A DNA stretch of 64,000 bases, taken from Stieleria sp. JC731. GTDB lineage: Bacteria > Planctomycetota > Planctomycetia > Pirellulales > Pirellulaceae. Positions 38,525 to 47,379 of the stretch are shown in pieces; within the stretch, counting starts at the first letter, position 1; each line of letters starts with the position of its first letter. Location: the NCBI RefSeq assembly GCF_020966635.1, contig NZ_JAJKFQ010000011.1, positions 1,426,001-1,490,000 on the forward strand, in the 5' to 3' direction. The notes beneath the pieces are model-generated. The model was not told the DNA's origin. It was given only the letters and a program-made list of their open reading frames with translations, and made no database searches. Both the position numbers and the translations under genes were made by a program.

Positions 38525-41500
38525 TTACTGATCTGCTTCGCCATAGCCTACGACTTGGTACAGGTGGAACGTACCTTTACCATCAAGGCCGATTCGGATG
38601 TAGCGAGCTTGAATGGGTTCGTCGAAGTCGATCATCCACTCGCCTTTCATCTCATCGGCCGACCAGACTTTGTCATAGCTTTCGCCGTCAACACTCGTCC
38701 AAACCGTCAGGCCTTCGGCGCGGCTATGGAATTGACTTTCCTTTCGATTGACCAATCGCAAGTGTTTGATCTTCGAAGGTTGGGCGAGACGGATTGTGAT
38801 GTAGGGCGAGTCGACATCGTGCTCGGAATGGAACGCGAAGTCAAAGTCTTGCCGTGCATCCTTGGTCAACAACAGATGTGCGTCATTGTTCCATGTCCCA
38901 TTGCTGAAGTTCGGACCGAATTTAATCGCGGCGTCGTAAGTGATTTCGCTGCTGCCATCGTGTGAACGCAATTCAGGGGCTTTCTTGTAGGCCGGACTGA
39001 TCCAGCCATCTTTGGAAGCCTTGTACATATTGCGTCGGCTGGAGAGGAACTCAATCAGATCCAAGAATTCGATCGGAGCGATTTGCTTGGCCAAGCCTTC
39101 GGGCATCGAGCTCGCTTTCATCGGCTTTTCGATTTCAATGTCGTCCAGCAAGATCGTTCTTTGTTTTCCATCAGCGATTCCCAAAGTAACTTTCTCTTTG
39201 TCCTTGGCGATCACAAAACCGTTCACGGTGTCACCATCAACTGTCAAAATATTGACTGTCTCGTAGCCTTTGCTGATCTCAGCGTTTGGCATCAGGACGG
39301 ACCTAATGATCTGATGTTTCTGCATCCGCGAACCGATATCAGTCAGGTCTGGGCCAAACTTTTTGCCTAGTTCGCCAATCTGGTGACAGGCCGAGCAGAC
39401 TTGCACGTAAACACGTTCACCTCGCTGGGCATTTCCACCACGCAGGTTGGCGAGTTGACCGATCGCTCGATTGCGTTCTCGCTCAGATGCATCAACGTTT
39501 TCTGCAATCTCAAGCGGCAAGACCGCTGCTCCACCAGGCCCATTGATACGGCGATAACGGATGAAAAAGGCTTTGGCGGCTTCAGAACTGCCAGCCAAGA
39601 AGTTCTCATCGCGTTCGATATCATTCCACATTGGCTGCAACGCATGCAGCGTGTGCTCCAGTGTGTAGTCCAGCCAATAATCCATCGGATGATTGGTCAC
39701 GCTTAGCGCCAGTGCGACCGCGTCTGGGGTCTCCAGGAAACTGATGCCTCGAACTGCTTCAAGTCGGACGCGTGGGTGCGGGTCTGATGTTGCTTCGGCA
39801 AGGTATTCGTGGGCGGAATCGATTCGCGTGATTTCGTTGGTGATTGTGTGAATCGCTGCTGCACGAGCGAGCGGATTATCGCTGCCCAAGATGCGATCCA
39901 ACAGCGAGGTGTCGACCTTTCGGAAACTCTCTTGGATCCACATCGCTTCACAAAGTTGCAGCGGGTCGGTCGTGTCTGCGACCCAGCGATCGATCGCTGC
40001 CATCACTTTGGCTTCATCACGATCACGGAGAACTCGTCGAACTCGGTATCGGGTTCGCAATTCAGGAACGAGTAATTCTTCTAGCAGTCGCGCCTCTGAC
40101 ATGTAGGACAAGTCGACCTTATCCAAAAGCGGCTTGTTCTTATTGACTAGACGATAGACACGACCGTGCGTGTGGTCACGATTGGGATCACGCTGTGAGT
40201 ATTGCATGTGACCGATCAAGGCATTGCACCAGTCACCGAACCAAACGGCACCGTCGGGACCAATTTTAGGATCGACGGGGCGAAAGATCATGTCGGTGGA
40301 TGAAAGCAGGTCTTCCACACGTTGGCCTTCATACCCAGCCTGGTCTTCTTGTGCATTTAAAGTGAAACGCGGCATCCCGTGCATGTTGATCACGCACGCG
40401 TAAATGAATTGGCCTTGGATTTCATCGGGCAAGTGACGCGACAGCAGGAATTCGTTTCCAACCGCTGGTCGCATACCTTGATTATCGAATACGGGTTCCA
40501 ACGTCTTTCTTGTGTTGACTTCTTTTCCGGCCAAAGGCGAAATCCAGTGCTGCCGCGCGTTGGTGCCGTCGCCAATGATACCGTTGCCCCATTGGTCGAA
40601 GACCAAACACCACGGGTTACCGTATCCCGGTGTCCGGTAGTGGAGAAAGCGACCGTTCTTTGGGTCGTAGACATAGGCGCCACCGGTGCCTTTATTGCGA
40701 AAAGGACCCCACGGAGTTTCCAACGTGGTCGATAGCGCGATGCCTTCAAGCATGTGAAGGTAACCACCATGCGAGAACTCCCATGCACCCATGGTGTGGT
40801 GCGTGTCGTCTGTGGCGATTCCGTCAATCAACTGAATGACTTCGTCGGCTTTGTCATCACCATCGGTGTCTTTAAGAAACAGGATGCGAGGTTCGTCAAC
40901 GACCAAAACTCCATCGTCATAGAATTCGAAGCCGGTTGGGCAAATCAGCTTGTCATAGAATGTTTTGCACTCATCAGCCTTTCCATCGCCATCGGTGTCT
41001 TCAAAAATCAGCAAGCGATCGCTTGGCGGTGCCGCACCCGGCTGCCATTGCGGATAGTTCGGCATGCACGAAACCCACAAGCGACCTTTTGCGTCGAACG
41101 CCAATTGGTTCGGGTTCGCAAGTTCTGGAAACTCACGTTCAGAAGCAAAAAGTTTGACTTCCATTCCGTTTGGAACGGACATCATATCGATCGACTCTTC
41201 CGGGGTTGGGTAAACCAGCTCGGTGGGTTCACGCATCTTCCGAAAGTTGTCGTCGCGTGTACCAAACATGGTTTCCGGAATGACGACTTCACCCGTTTGC
41301 GAATCGTCGGGGGCGTCGGCAACAGGTTCGTTCTGGACCAAGTCCCAGATGTACTCGTCGCGGACTTCAACCATGTTACGGATCTTTCGGTATTCACTTG
41401 GGAACGTCTCTGTATCCCACGTACGGCGTCCGCCATAGACATACCAACCGTTTAGCATCCGATAGTCTTGCAGGTGTAGCCAAGACTTGTCATTGACCCA

Positions 41501-42244
41501 TCGCTGAACCGTCGCGAAGTCGGCTTCGCTAGAGTCAGCTTGTTGCTCGAACAGGCTCTCCTGTAGCTGCGTGGCAATAAGTTCATCGCCAGCTTGATTT
41601 AGATGAATTCCGTTGATGGTGTATTGAGAACCTGGTGTCTCGGCAAACGCTTTGTCTGTCGCGGTGAAAAGATCAACAAATGGCAGATTCAATTCGTTTG
41701 CCAGTTGCTCGATCGCGTCGCGATAAAGCTTTAGCGTGTTGTTGCGTTCGGTGACATTCGGTTCCAGATCATTGCCAGTCGATTCGAATGCTGCTGGGCT
41801 GATCAGGACAAACTGTGCGTTGCCGCTGGAGTATTTTCCGTTGACGTATTCGAGGTAGGACCGATAGTCATTGATGAATTTCTCAATCGCTGCCGGATCC
41901 GAACCGGCGTAAGACTCGTTCGTTCCAAAGAAGCACAGGTAGGCTTCGGGGGCGAACACTGACAGCGGATCGTCGATATCGGTGTAGTTGCTGGGTCGTT
42001 GTCTGACGGAGACTTCGTCGGCCGGCCAACAGAAATTTCGGAATTGAAGTTCCTTGTCTGGGTGCGCCAGATGCAGGTTCGTTTCGAAATTGCCATACAG
42101 GTTCATCCGTTCGCCGAGCGAACTGCCCACCGATACAATTTTCAAACCTTTGCGAAGCTCAAGCTTGGGGCCATCGGCATTACAAGATTGCGACAGCGCC
42201 GTCGTCAAGGAAAACGCGGCTAGCAAACAAATCAAACGCTTCAT
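38525..42244 (-). CDS. SGNH / PVC propeller / HEAT / cytochrome c / discoidin fused secreted protein
   Basis: 1239 residues from the ATG at 42244 (MKRLICLLAAFSLTTALS signal peptide); the frame runs on to 42460 without signal character. Order: an SGNH-like hydrolase at about 28-245 (IVSVGSSLGERMN, AYLCFFGTNESYAG, NGIHLNQAGDELIA), a PVC dehydrogenase propeller at about 370-730 (LWVSCMPNYPQWQPG, LLIFEDTDGDGKADE, FVIGDGTN-like turns, VWFGDWCNALIGHMQ), HEAT-like helices at about 750-920, cytochrome c with CSACH at 950-954 and GKKFGPDLTDIGSRM, and a C-terminal F5/8 (discoidin)-like domain in the last 140 residues (YITIRLAQPSKIKHLRLVNR, ARYIRIGLDGKGTFHLYQV). It is the single-gene form of a module that is split into two genes twice in this window. 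Confidence 0.93.
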   Translation of the reverse strand: MKRLICLLAAFSLTTALSQSCNADGPKLELRKGLKIVSVGSSLGERMNLYGNFETNLHLAHPDKELQFRNFCWPADEVSVRQRPSNYTDIDDPLSVFAPEAYLCFFGTNESYAGSDPAAIEKFINDYRSYLEYVNGKYSSGNAQFVLISPAAFESTGNDLEPNVTERNNTLKLYRDAIEQLANELNLPFVDLFTATDKAFAETPGSQYTINGIHLNQAGDELIATQLQESLFEQQADSSEADFATVQRWVNDKSWLHLQDYRMLNGWYVYGGRRTWDTETFPSEYRKIRNMVEVRDEYIWDLVQNEPVADAPDDSQTGEVVIPETMFGTRDDNFRKMREPTELVYPTPEESIDMMSVPNGMEVKLFASEREFPELANPNQLAFDAKGRLWVSCMPNYPQWQPGAAPPSDRLLIFEDTDGDGKADECKTFYDKLICPTGFEFYDDGVLVVDEPRILFLKDTDGDDKADEVIQLIDGIATDDTHHTMGAWEFSHGGYLHMLEGIALSTTLETPWGPFRNKGTGGAYVYDPKNGRFLHYRTPGYGNPWCLVFDQWGNGIIGDGTNARQHWISPLAGKEVNTRKTLEPVFDNQGMRPAVGNEFLLSRHLPDEIQGQFIYACVINMHGMPRFTLNAQEDQAGYEGQRVEDLLSSTDMIFRPVDPKIGPDGAVWFGDWCNALIGHMQYSQRDPNRDHTHGRVYRLVNKNKPLLDKVDLSYMSEARLLEELLVPELRTRYRVRRVLRDRDEAKVMAAIDRWVADTTDPLQLCEAMWIQESFRKVDTSLLDRILGSDNPLARAAAIHTITNEITRIDSAHEYLAEATSDPHPRVRLEAVRGISFLETPDAVALALSVTNHPMDYWLDYTLEHTLHALQPMWNDIERDENFLAGSSEAAKAFFIRYRRINGPGGAAVLPLEIAENVDASERERNRAIGQLANLRGGNAQRGERVYVQVCSACHQIGELGKKFGPDLTDIGSRMQKHQIIRSVLMPNAEISKGYETVNILTVDGDTVNGFVIAKDKEKVTLGIADGKQRTILLDDIEIEKPMKASSMPEGLAKQIAPIEFLDLIEFLSSRRNMYKASKDGWISPAYKKAPELRSHDGSSEITYDAAIKFGPNFSNGTWNNDAHLLLTKDARQDFDFAFHSEHDVDSPYITIRLAQPSKIKHLRLVNRKESQFHSRAEGLTVWTSVDGESYDKVWSADEMKGEWMIDFDEPIQARYIRIGLDGKGTFHLYQVVGYGEADQ

Positions 42245-42782
42245 GTTTGTCCTTTGCGATATAAACCATGTCCAAGTTTTAAGAGAAGTGTTGGACAAAG
42301 ATTGAGGTAGGAGTGGATGGGGCGGGAGGTGCCAAATTGTCGTCGCCGAATTGAGATGGCGTACAACGATCTGGAACCAAATGGCGTCGCGTTCGCCATG
42401 ATGCAAGTATAGCTTAAACGACAAAATTCTCAGCACCCCGACGCGATTTCGCAGGCCCAATTTATCGATTTGGTTGCTCGCACAAATCGCCGTTGCGCTG
42501 GGTTTCCGAAGCGTACAGCGATAGGGACGCTGGTGAATCTTCCTGGCGAGGATGCAATCGTCCGTGATTTACCGGCCGAAAGAGAAGGTGGGTTCACAAG
42601 ACCGCCCAGTGGGGAGGCTCAACTTGGCAACCAGTCCCGTTCGCACTTTCGTAACCGATGCCAGTTAAATTATTGGGCAAGTGAATTTAGCGAACTGATG
42701 TTTCGGACACATTGTATTTTCAATCAGACTCGCGGCTTTCGCTGTCCTGTTTTGCGCTTACTTAGTAGACCGGCTTTTACCG
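42245..42782. other. 538-bp intergenic region
   Basis: It lies between the divergent SGNH/propeller gene and the DUF218 gene, and must hold both promoters. Open frames crossing it (for example 42470-42814) show no domain and no ribosome binding site. No repeat or hairpin of note. Confidence 0.5.
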
Positions 42783-43700
42783 ATGACGGAAACGAACACG
42801 ACCGCCGCTTGTAGCGATGAGAACGCTGCGCAGCGGTGCTGCGACTGGAAGGGTGCGGCGCTTCGAGGTGCCTTGGTGTGTGGCAGTTTGTCAGCTGTGA
42901 TTGTCTTGTGGACTTGGCTGGTGGGCGGCCGAGCTTTGGCGGAGCGAGCCATGACTGACCTGGCGATGCCAACAGCTCTTTTGTGGCTGATCATGCTATT
43001 TGGAATCACGGCCGCCAGGTACTGCAAACAAAAGGCAGCGGCCCGTGTTTGCGCTTTCGTGTTTCTGTTTGTATTCGTGTTTTTCAACCCGATGGTGGCA
43101 GGGCCGCTGTATCAATCAACCGAATTCGTACCCGACAAAGATCCGGTGAGCAGTCTGGAAGAACCGCTTGATGCAGTGGTCTTGTTGGGAGGTTTTGCAA
43201 CGAGAAATGATTTTGGCCAAGCTCAGCTGAACAATGATGGTGAAAGGCTGATGACGGTTGCGAAGCTCTGGTATGCGGGAAAGACGAAGACGATCATCTG
43301 CACCGGCACGGCTCACGTTGGCCAGAACCATCCGTCGGTGCTGTCACGCGAGCTGTTGCAGTCGATTGGTGTGCCTGAGGAAGTGATCTTTGAAATCCCT
43401 GGCGAGAACACTTCGCAGGAGATGGAATCGATGGAATCTTTCCTGGCCGACCCGCCCCGTCTGTGGTCTGCCAAAGTCGCATCCAGTGATTTGCGTCTCG
43501 GTCTAGCAACCAGTGCTTATCACATCCCGCGGGCACTACGTCTGGCAGAACGCAGGCAGTTGGACTTCATACCGATCCCTTGCGGTTTCAACGCAACGGA
43601 GTCGGCTTGGACGCCGCGAGAGTTGATACCGAATGCTGGAGCGGCAAAGAAGATCGCATCGGTTTGCAAGACATATCTTGCGGCGATGGTTGGAAGGTAG
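42783..43700 (+). CDS. DUF218 (YdcF/SanA/ElyC-like) membrane protein
   Basis: 305 residues. Residues about 20-100 contain three hydrophobic segments (LRGALVCGSLSAVIVLWTWLV, AMPTALLWLIMLFGITAARY, VCAFVFLFVFVFFNPMV). The remainder is the DUF218 fold: DAVVLLGGFATRND near 126, KLWYAGKTKTIICTG, SRELLQSIGVPEEVIFEIPGENTSQEM and LGLATSAYHIPRALRLAERR. Relatives influence envelope integrity or vancomycin permeability, but a catalytic reaction is not settled. The SAYHIPRA turn corresponds to the conserved SAxHMxRA of the family. A lone gene; the 880 bp after it hold no recognised gene. Confidence 0.9.
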   Translation: MTETNTTAACSDENAAQRCCDWKGAALRGALVCGSLSAVIVLWTWLVGGRALAERAMTDLAMPTALLWLIMLFGITAARYCKQKAAARVCAFVFLFVFVFFNPMVAGPLYQSTEFVPDKDPVSSLEEPLDAVVLLGGFATRNDFGQAQLNNDGERLMTVAKLWYAGKTKTIICTGTAHVGQNHPSVLSRELLQSIGVPEEVIFEIPGENTSQEMESMESFLADPPRLWSAKVASSDLRLGLATSAYHIPRALRLAERRQLDFIPIPCGFNATESAWTPRELIPNAGAAKKIASVCKTYLAAMVGR

Positions 43701-44581
43701 CATGGCGCTGCATCGCCAGTTAATATCGCTAGCAAGATGCTATGTTGAAATCGATATGTCAGAGCGCTCCACCGCATGGCTGGAAAGATCGCAACTCTGA
43801 GGAGCTGTAAGCGGGTCCCGATGATGCGTGTGACAATCCCCCAGGATCATGGGCAGGCGCCGCAGGCTAGCAAGTGAGATCAAACAGAACGCGACCCCGA
43901 CGAATAGGAGACTGTGGGGGTTAGTTTCTCGGGCGTGGTGGTCAGTCGCGTTTGGGGGAGCCTATTTCGCGGAGATCAGCACCCGTAGATGGGCCGGGCA
44001 GGATGGCGGTGGACCTTGCCGATTTAGGCCTGCGAGCTCCGATGGAGGGATGGCCTGATTCTTGATATCTTTTCACTAGTCTGTTCTCTTGTCATCTGAC
44101 CAAAATGAGGTGACGGCATTCCGCTACCGGGTGGTTTTTCTGAAAAAACTCCGGGCGGATACCCGCCAAAGAACAGAAAAAGTCGAGAAGCGAACATAAA
44201 CTCTGTCCGAAATTCGAGTTTTTCACGAATTTTGAACGTGAGGGCGTTTGCCTTTCGCATAAAACCGTCCAATCTGGGCATGACGAAACCGCCTGGATTA
44301 TCGGACAATGAAAACAGCTGGATGAGGTTCGCGGGACATTTTTGACCCTACCGTGGTTTTATGGCCGCTTACTTTCCCAAATTGGATTAGCTTCAAAGTG
44401 GGGGAGAGAGTTTTGGGTGGTGATAATGCCTTATCCATCGCGGGGTGCATCTTTTTGATGTCACCCCATGTGGACGATATAAACGTTTACGCTGAGAGAG
44501 TTAACCTGAACGAGATTAACAATTCGTCACTCGTTCATTTGAGCCTGAAAAGCTTTTACCCCCCAAGAGCTAGGAGAATCA
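43701..44581. other. 881-bp apparently non-coding region
   Basis: No gene here is supported. Two small frames draw attention: 43849-44058 (plus, Trp/Arg/Gly-rich, no start context), which may be a decayed gene fragment, and 44024-44308 (minus, 94 codons, with PPGVFSEKPPGSGMPSPHF), which overlaps it and looks like a translated repeat. GGCGG ATAC CCGCC near 44153-44166 is a short hairpin. The last 120 bp are the promoter and leader of the NarL-type gene. Confidence 0.5.
44572..44576 (+). promoter_or_regulatory. Ribosome binding site AGGAG
   Basis: AGGAG lies 5 bases before the ATG at 44582, the best ribosome binding site among the larger genes of this window, suggesting strong translation of the response regulator. 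Confidence 0.8.
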
Positions 44582-45214
44582 ATGAGTAAGAATGTGTTAG
44601 TGGCGGACGATCACTTGGTAATTCGGATGGGCCTGAAAGCGATGCTTGAGGGAACAGATCTCGTCGTCGCGGCTGAAGCATGCAATGCTGCTGAAGCGAT
44701 CGCCGAAGTCGAGAAGTCGACCCCTGATTGCGTGCTGATGGATATCCGCATGGAAGGTGGTGACGGCCTTAACACGCTCGGTCGACTGAAGCTGGATTAT
44801 CCAGATCTGCCGATCGTTTTGTATTCGGCTTATGACAACCCGACTTACATCGCCCGTGCGGTTGCACTGGGAGCGGCTGGGTACGTTCTGAAGTCGGCTC
44901 CGAAAGAGCGTTTGATCGACGCCCTGACGACCGCTGCCAATGGCGAATCAGCTTGGACTCGCGAAGAACTTCGTCGTGTCACAGGTGCTTTGGCAACTCC
45001 ACGATTGAGCCAAGATCTGGATGTCCCTTTGACTCATCGCGAGAGTGAAGTTCTGCGTCAAATGGCGCAGGGTTTGACCAACAAAGAAATCGCCAAAATG
45101 CTGGGCATCAGCTACGAAACTGTGAAGGAACACGTCCAGCACATCCTGCGAAAGATCGGTGTGACCGACCGAACCCAAGCTGCCGTTTGGGCGGTTCGTC
45201 GAAACCTCGTCTAG
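44582..45214 (+). CDS. NarL/FixJ-family response regulator
   Basis: 210 residues. Receiver domain at 1-120 with the acidic pair D9-D10, phosphorylated D54 in VLMDIRMEGGDG, S82 in LYSAYDNP and K104 in YVLKSAP. The linker near 125-145 leads to a LuxR-type helix-turn-helix at 148-207 (LTHRESEVLRQMAQGLTNKEIAKML and SYETVKEHVQHILRKIGVTDRT). All phosphotransfer residues are present, so it should be controlled by a partner histidine kinase, which is not adjacent (orphan regulator). It is followed by a clear terminator, so it is monocistronic. Confidence 0.96.
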   Translation: MSKNVLVADDHLVIRMGLKAMLEGTDLVVAAEACNAAEAIAEVEKSTPDCVLMDIRMEGGDGLNTLGRLKLDYPDLPIVLYSAYDNPTYIARAVALGAAGYVLKSAPKERLIDALTTAANGESAWTREELRRVTGALATPRLSQDLDVPLTHRESEVLRQMAQGLTNKEIAKMLGISYETVKEHVQHILRKIGVTDRTQAAVWAVRRNLV

Positions 45215-45242
45215 TTGACGGTCTTTCCAATCATCAACATCG

Positions 45243-45280
45243 AACGGTTGTTATGGAGCAATTCCTGACAACCGTTTTTT
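45243..45280 (+). terminator. Intrinsic terminator after the NarL-type gene
   Basis: AACGGTTGT (45243-45251) pairs with ACAACCGTT (45268-45276) with a 16-base loop that can form a further GGA/TCC pair, followed by six T (45275-45280). It ends transcription of the plus-strand regulator at 45214. Confidence 0.9.
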
Positions 45281-45425
45281 AATGCGCTGCCGTGGCTGGC
45301 ATGGCTGACGCTGCTGGTGTAGCTGACGTGGACGGAGCAAACCGTTTGCACGGCAGCGACGGGAACAGTCGTCTTCGAAGCTCGAAAAAGCGGACCACAT
45401 CCGGCTCAATTGCTTCGTGTGTATG

Positions 45426-47309
45426 TCAGGGTGACACCGACTTTAGATACGCCATCAGCTCCAGGATCTCTTCCTTGGTGTATTGATCCAAAAGAGCTTT
45501 AGGCATCATCGACGTAGCACTCCTTTTGGTCAGTTCAATGTCGTCTTGCTGGATGACAATGGGTTCCTTGTCGTCGGGGCTGCTGACCATCGTTAGGATG
45601 TCGTCGTTCTCATCGAGCACAATTCCCGAGTACGTTTTTCCTTCCGTGGTCAAAACCGTTTGCATCGCGTACTTGCTATCGATTTTATGAGACGGTTCTA
45701 GGATTTCACGCAGGATCGCCATGTCGTCTTGTTTCCACCGAGCATAAACGTCTGTCAGTTCAGGCCCGACAACTCCGCCGCTGCCCTTGACCTTGTGGCA
45801 ACCGACACAGGACGCTTCGTTGAAGATTTTCTCTCCGATGGACGCTGACCTACCGGCCAGTCCGTCGCCAAGGTTGTCGCGGAAGTCGTCGATGGACCAC
45901 GCTTTGACGAATGAACGGTTGCTTCCGAGTGGATTCACCGGTTCGGTCGGATTCTGATTCCAAGCGTCTAAGTCCTCCACGACGATCATGACGCCGTACA
46001 TGCGGTACCAGTGTTGCGGGAAGGTGCAAACATAGGGGTACTCACCAGGCGTTTTCGGAGCCGTCAAGGTAATTCTGGCCGACTTGTCCGGCGCGATCAG
46101 ATCACTCGCCGCAAGGATATTTGTTGACTGTGGCACGTAGGGCAGTCCATCGGTGCCTTCCGGGCCTGCTGTTAGGCCAGCCATCGCTACGCTTTTCAGT
46201 GTTCCCGGTTGTGTGACAACCAGGTTGTGAGGCATCAGATCGTGGTTTTCAAGTAGGATCTGAACCGGACGTCCGGCTTCGACAGCGAAATAGGGAACGT
46301 CGTACCGCATCTCTTCTTCGACGGTTCCGATTCGAACAACTCGTACCGCGACTTCCCTCAGGCGACGCCGAAGTGCCTTTGCCGCATTCGGTTCCACGAC
46401 GGTCAACAGACGATCGACCGACCGCATCGCGTCGATAAATCCGTCGGTTGTTCGGTTTGCCGGTTCGGTCTGTTCGGCAAAGGCCACAAGCACGCTCGCT
46501 GCTTGTGCTGACGCGGCCGCGTCGAAAGATTGAGTGGGAAGTCGCAGCAGCCCTCGGCACGCACTGACACGAAGATCGGCATTGTCCACGAGACCGATCA
46601 ATAGGTTGAACGTGTTGTGGGGCTCTCCAGGGATCGTTGCCAGTGCAGAGATCGCCGCACGCCGAACAGTGATCGAAGGCGACTGCAGCTGTGATACCGC
46701 AAATTCTCGCTGAGCGTTCTGAAGGGAGTCACTCGGCAACAATGCGACAGCTGAAAGCCTGGCGTTGATCGCCGAGTCAGAGTCCCTGCAAAGGATATCG
46801 ATGTCTTCCTGTTGGCCGGCCACAATCAATGCGGCCATCGCGACGGCGCTTTTCATTGCATCGCTGTTACCAACCAATTCAATTAGCTGTTCTTTCTGCC
46901 CGTTGAGTTCCTCTGGAGGTTGGTCCAGCAGAGTTTTGCCGAGCAAGTTGACCAATCGCTTTGATTCAGAATCCGAACTTTTGATTCCAGTGATCGCGGA
47001 GAGCAGCTCCGTTGTAAACGTCGTATCGCGAAGTTTGACCAACGCGTTAAACGCTTCTTCGCGCACTCCGGATGTCATTGCCGAACGCAAGGTGATCGCT
47101 TCGTACACGGGAATGTACTTCGGATCGTCCGTTGAGCGTTCGACCATCAATAAACGAGTGTCATCCAGACGCCCAAGTTGATAGGCAACGATTCGTGGAG
47201 ACTTATCCAAGAATATCTTAGGTGCGTTGTTTTGCTGGGCACTGGCGTCTGTACTTGCAGCCAACAACGCGATCGCCAACGCGGCGCGTTTCAAAAGTGG
47301 AGCGTCCAT
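45426..47309 (-). CDS. Secreted HEAT / blue-copper (cupredoxin) / cytochrome c protein
   Basis: 627 residues from the ATG at 47309 (signal MDAPLLKRAALAIALLAASTDASAQ). Helical HEAT-like repeats cover about 30-330 (VAMAALIVAGQQEDIDILCRDSDS, RRAAISALATIPGEPHN, LRVSACRGLLRLPTQ). A cupredoxin domain at about 335-445 carries the copper ligands of plastocyanin/azurin: H361 in DLMPHNLVV, then C428, H433 and M437 in YVCTFPQHWYRMYG. A cytochrome c module follows at about 485-627 with CVGCH (C501, H505), GGVVGPELTDVYARW and the usual MMPKALLDQYTKEEILELMAYL end. Copper-to-haem electron transfer inside one chain is inferred. It stands 70 bp downstream of the SGNH/propeller gene, almost certainly in one operon. 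Confidence 0.92.
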   Translation of the reverse strand: MDAPLLKRAALAIALLAASTDASAQQNNAPKIFLDKSPRIVAYQLGRLDDTRLLMVERSTDDPKYIPVYEAITLRSAMTSGVREEAFNALVKLRDTTFTTELLSAITGIKSSDSESKRLVNLLGKTLLDQPPEELNGQKEQLIELVGNSDAMKSAVAMAALIVAGQQEDIDILCRDSDSAINARLSAVALLPSDSLQNAQREFAVSQLQSPSITVRRAAISALATIPGEPHNTFNLLIGLVDNADLRVSACRGLLRLPTQSFDAAASAQAASVLVAFAEQTEPANRTTDGFIDAMRSVDRLLTVVEPNAAKALRRRLREVAVRVVRIGTVEEEMRYDVPYFAVEAGRPVQILLENHDLMPHNLVVTQPGTLKSVAMAGLTAGPEGTDGLPYVPQSTNILAASDLIAPDKSARITLTAPKTPGEYPYVCTFPQHWYRMYGVMIVVEDLDAWNQNPTEPVNPLGSNRSFVKAWSIDDFRDNLGDGLAGRSASIGEKIFNEASCVGCHKVKGSGGVVGPELTDVYARWKQDDMAILREILEPSHKIDSKYAMQTVLTTEGKTYSGIVLDENDDILTMVSSPDDKEPIVIQQDDIELTKRSATSMMPKALLDQYTKEEILELMAYLKSVSP

Positions 47310-47379
47310 AGATGATAGATTCGGAGGGGCAAAGTCTTGGTTGTCGGAAGATCCAGCGAGCGTGATTTGAACGCTTCCG

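Noticed and set aside
44024-44308. 94-codon minus-strand gene
   Set aside because: It overlaps another frame, has odd composition and no family; treated as a probable repeat translation.
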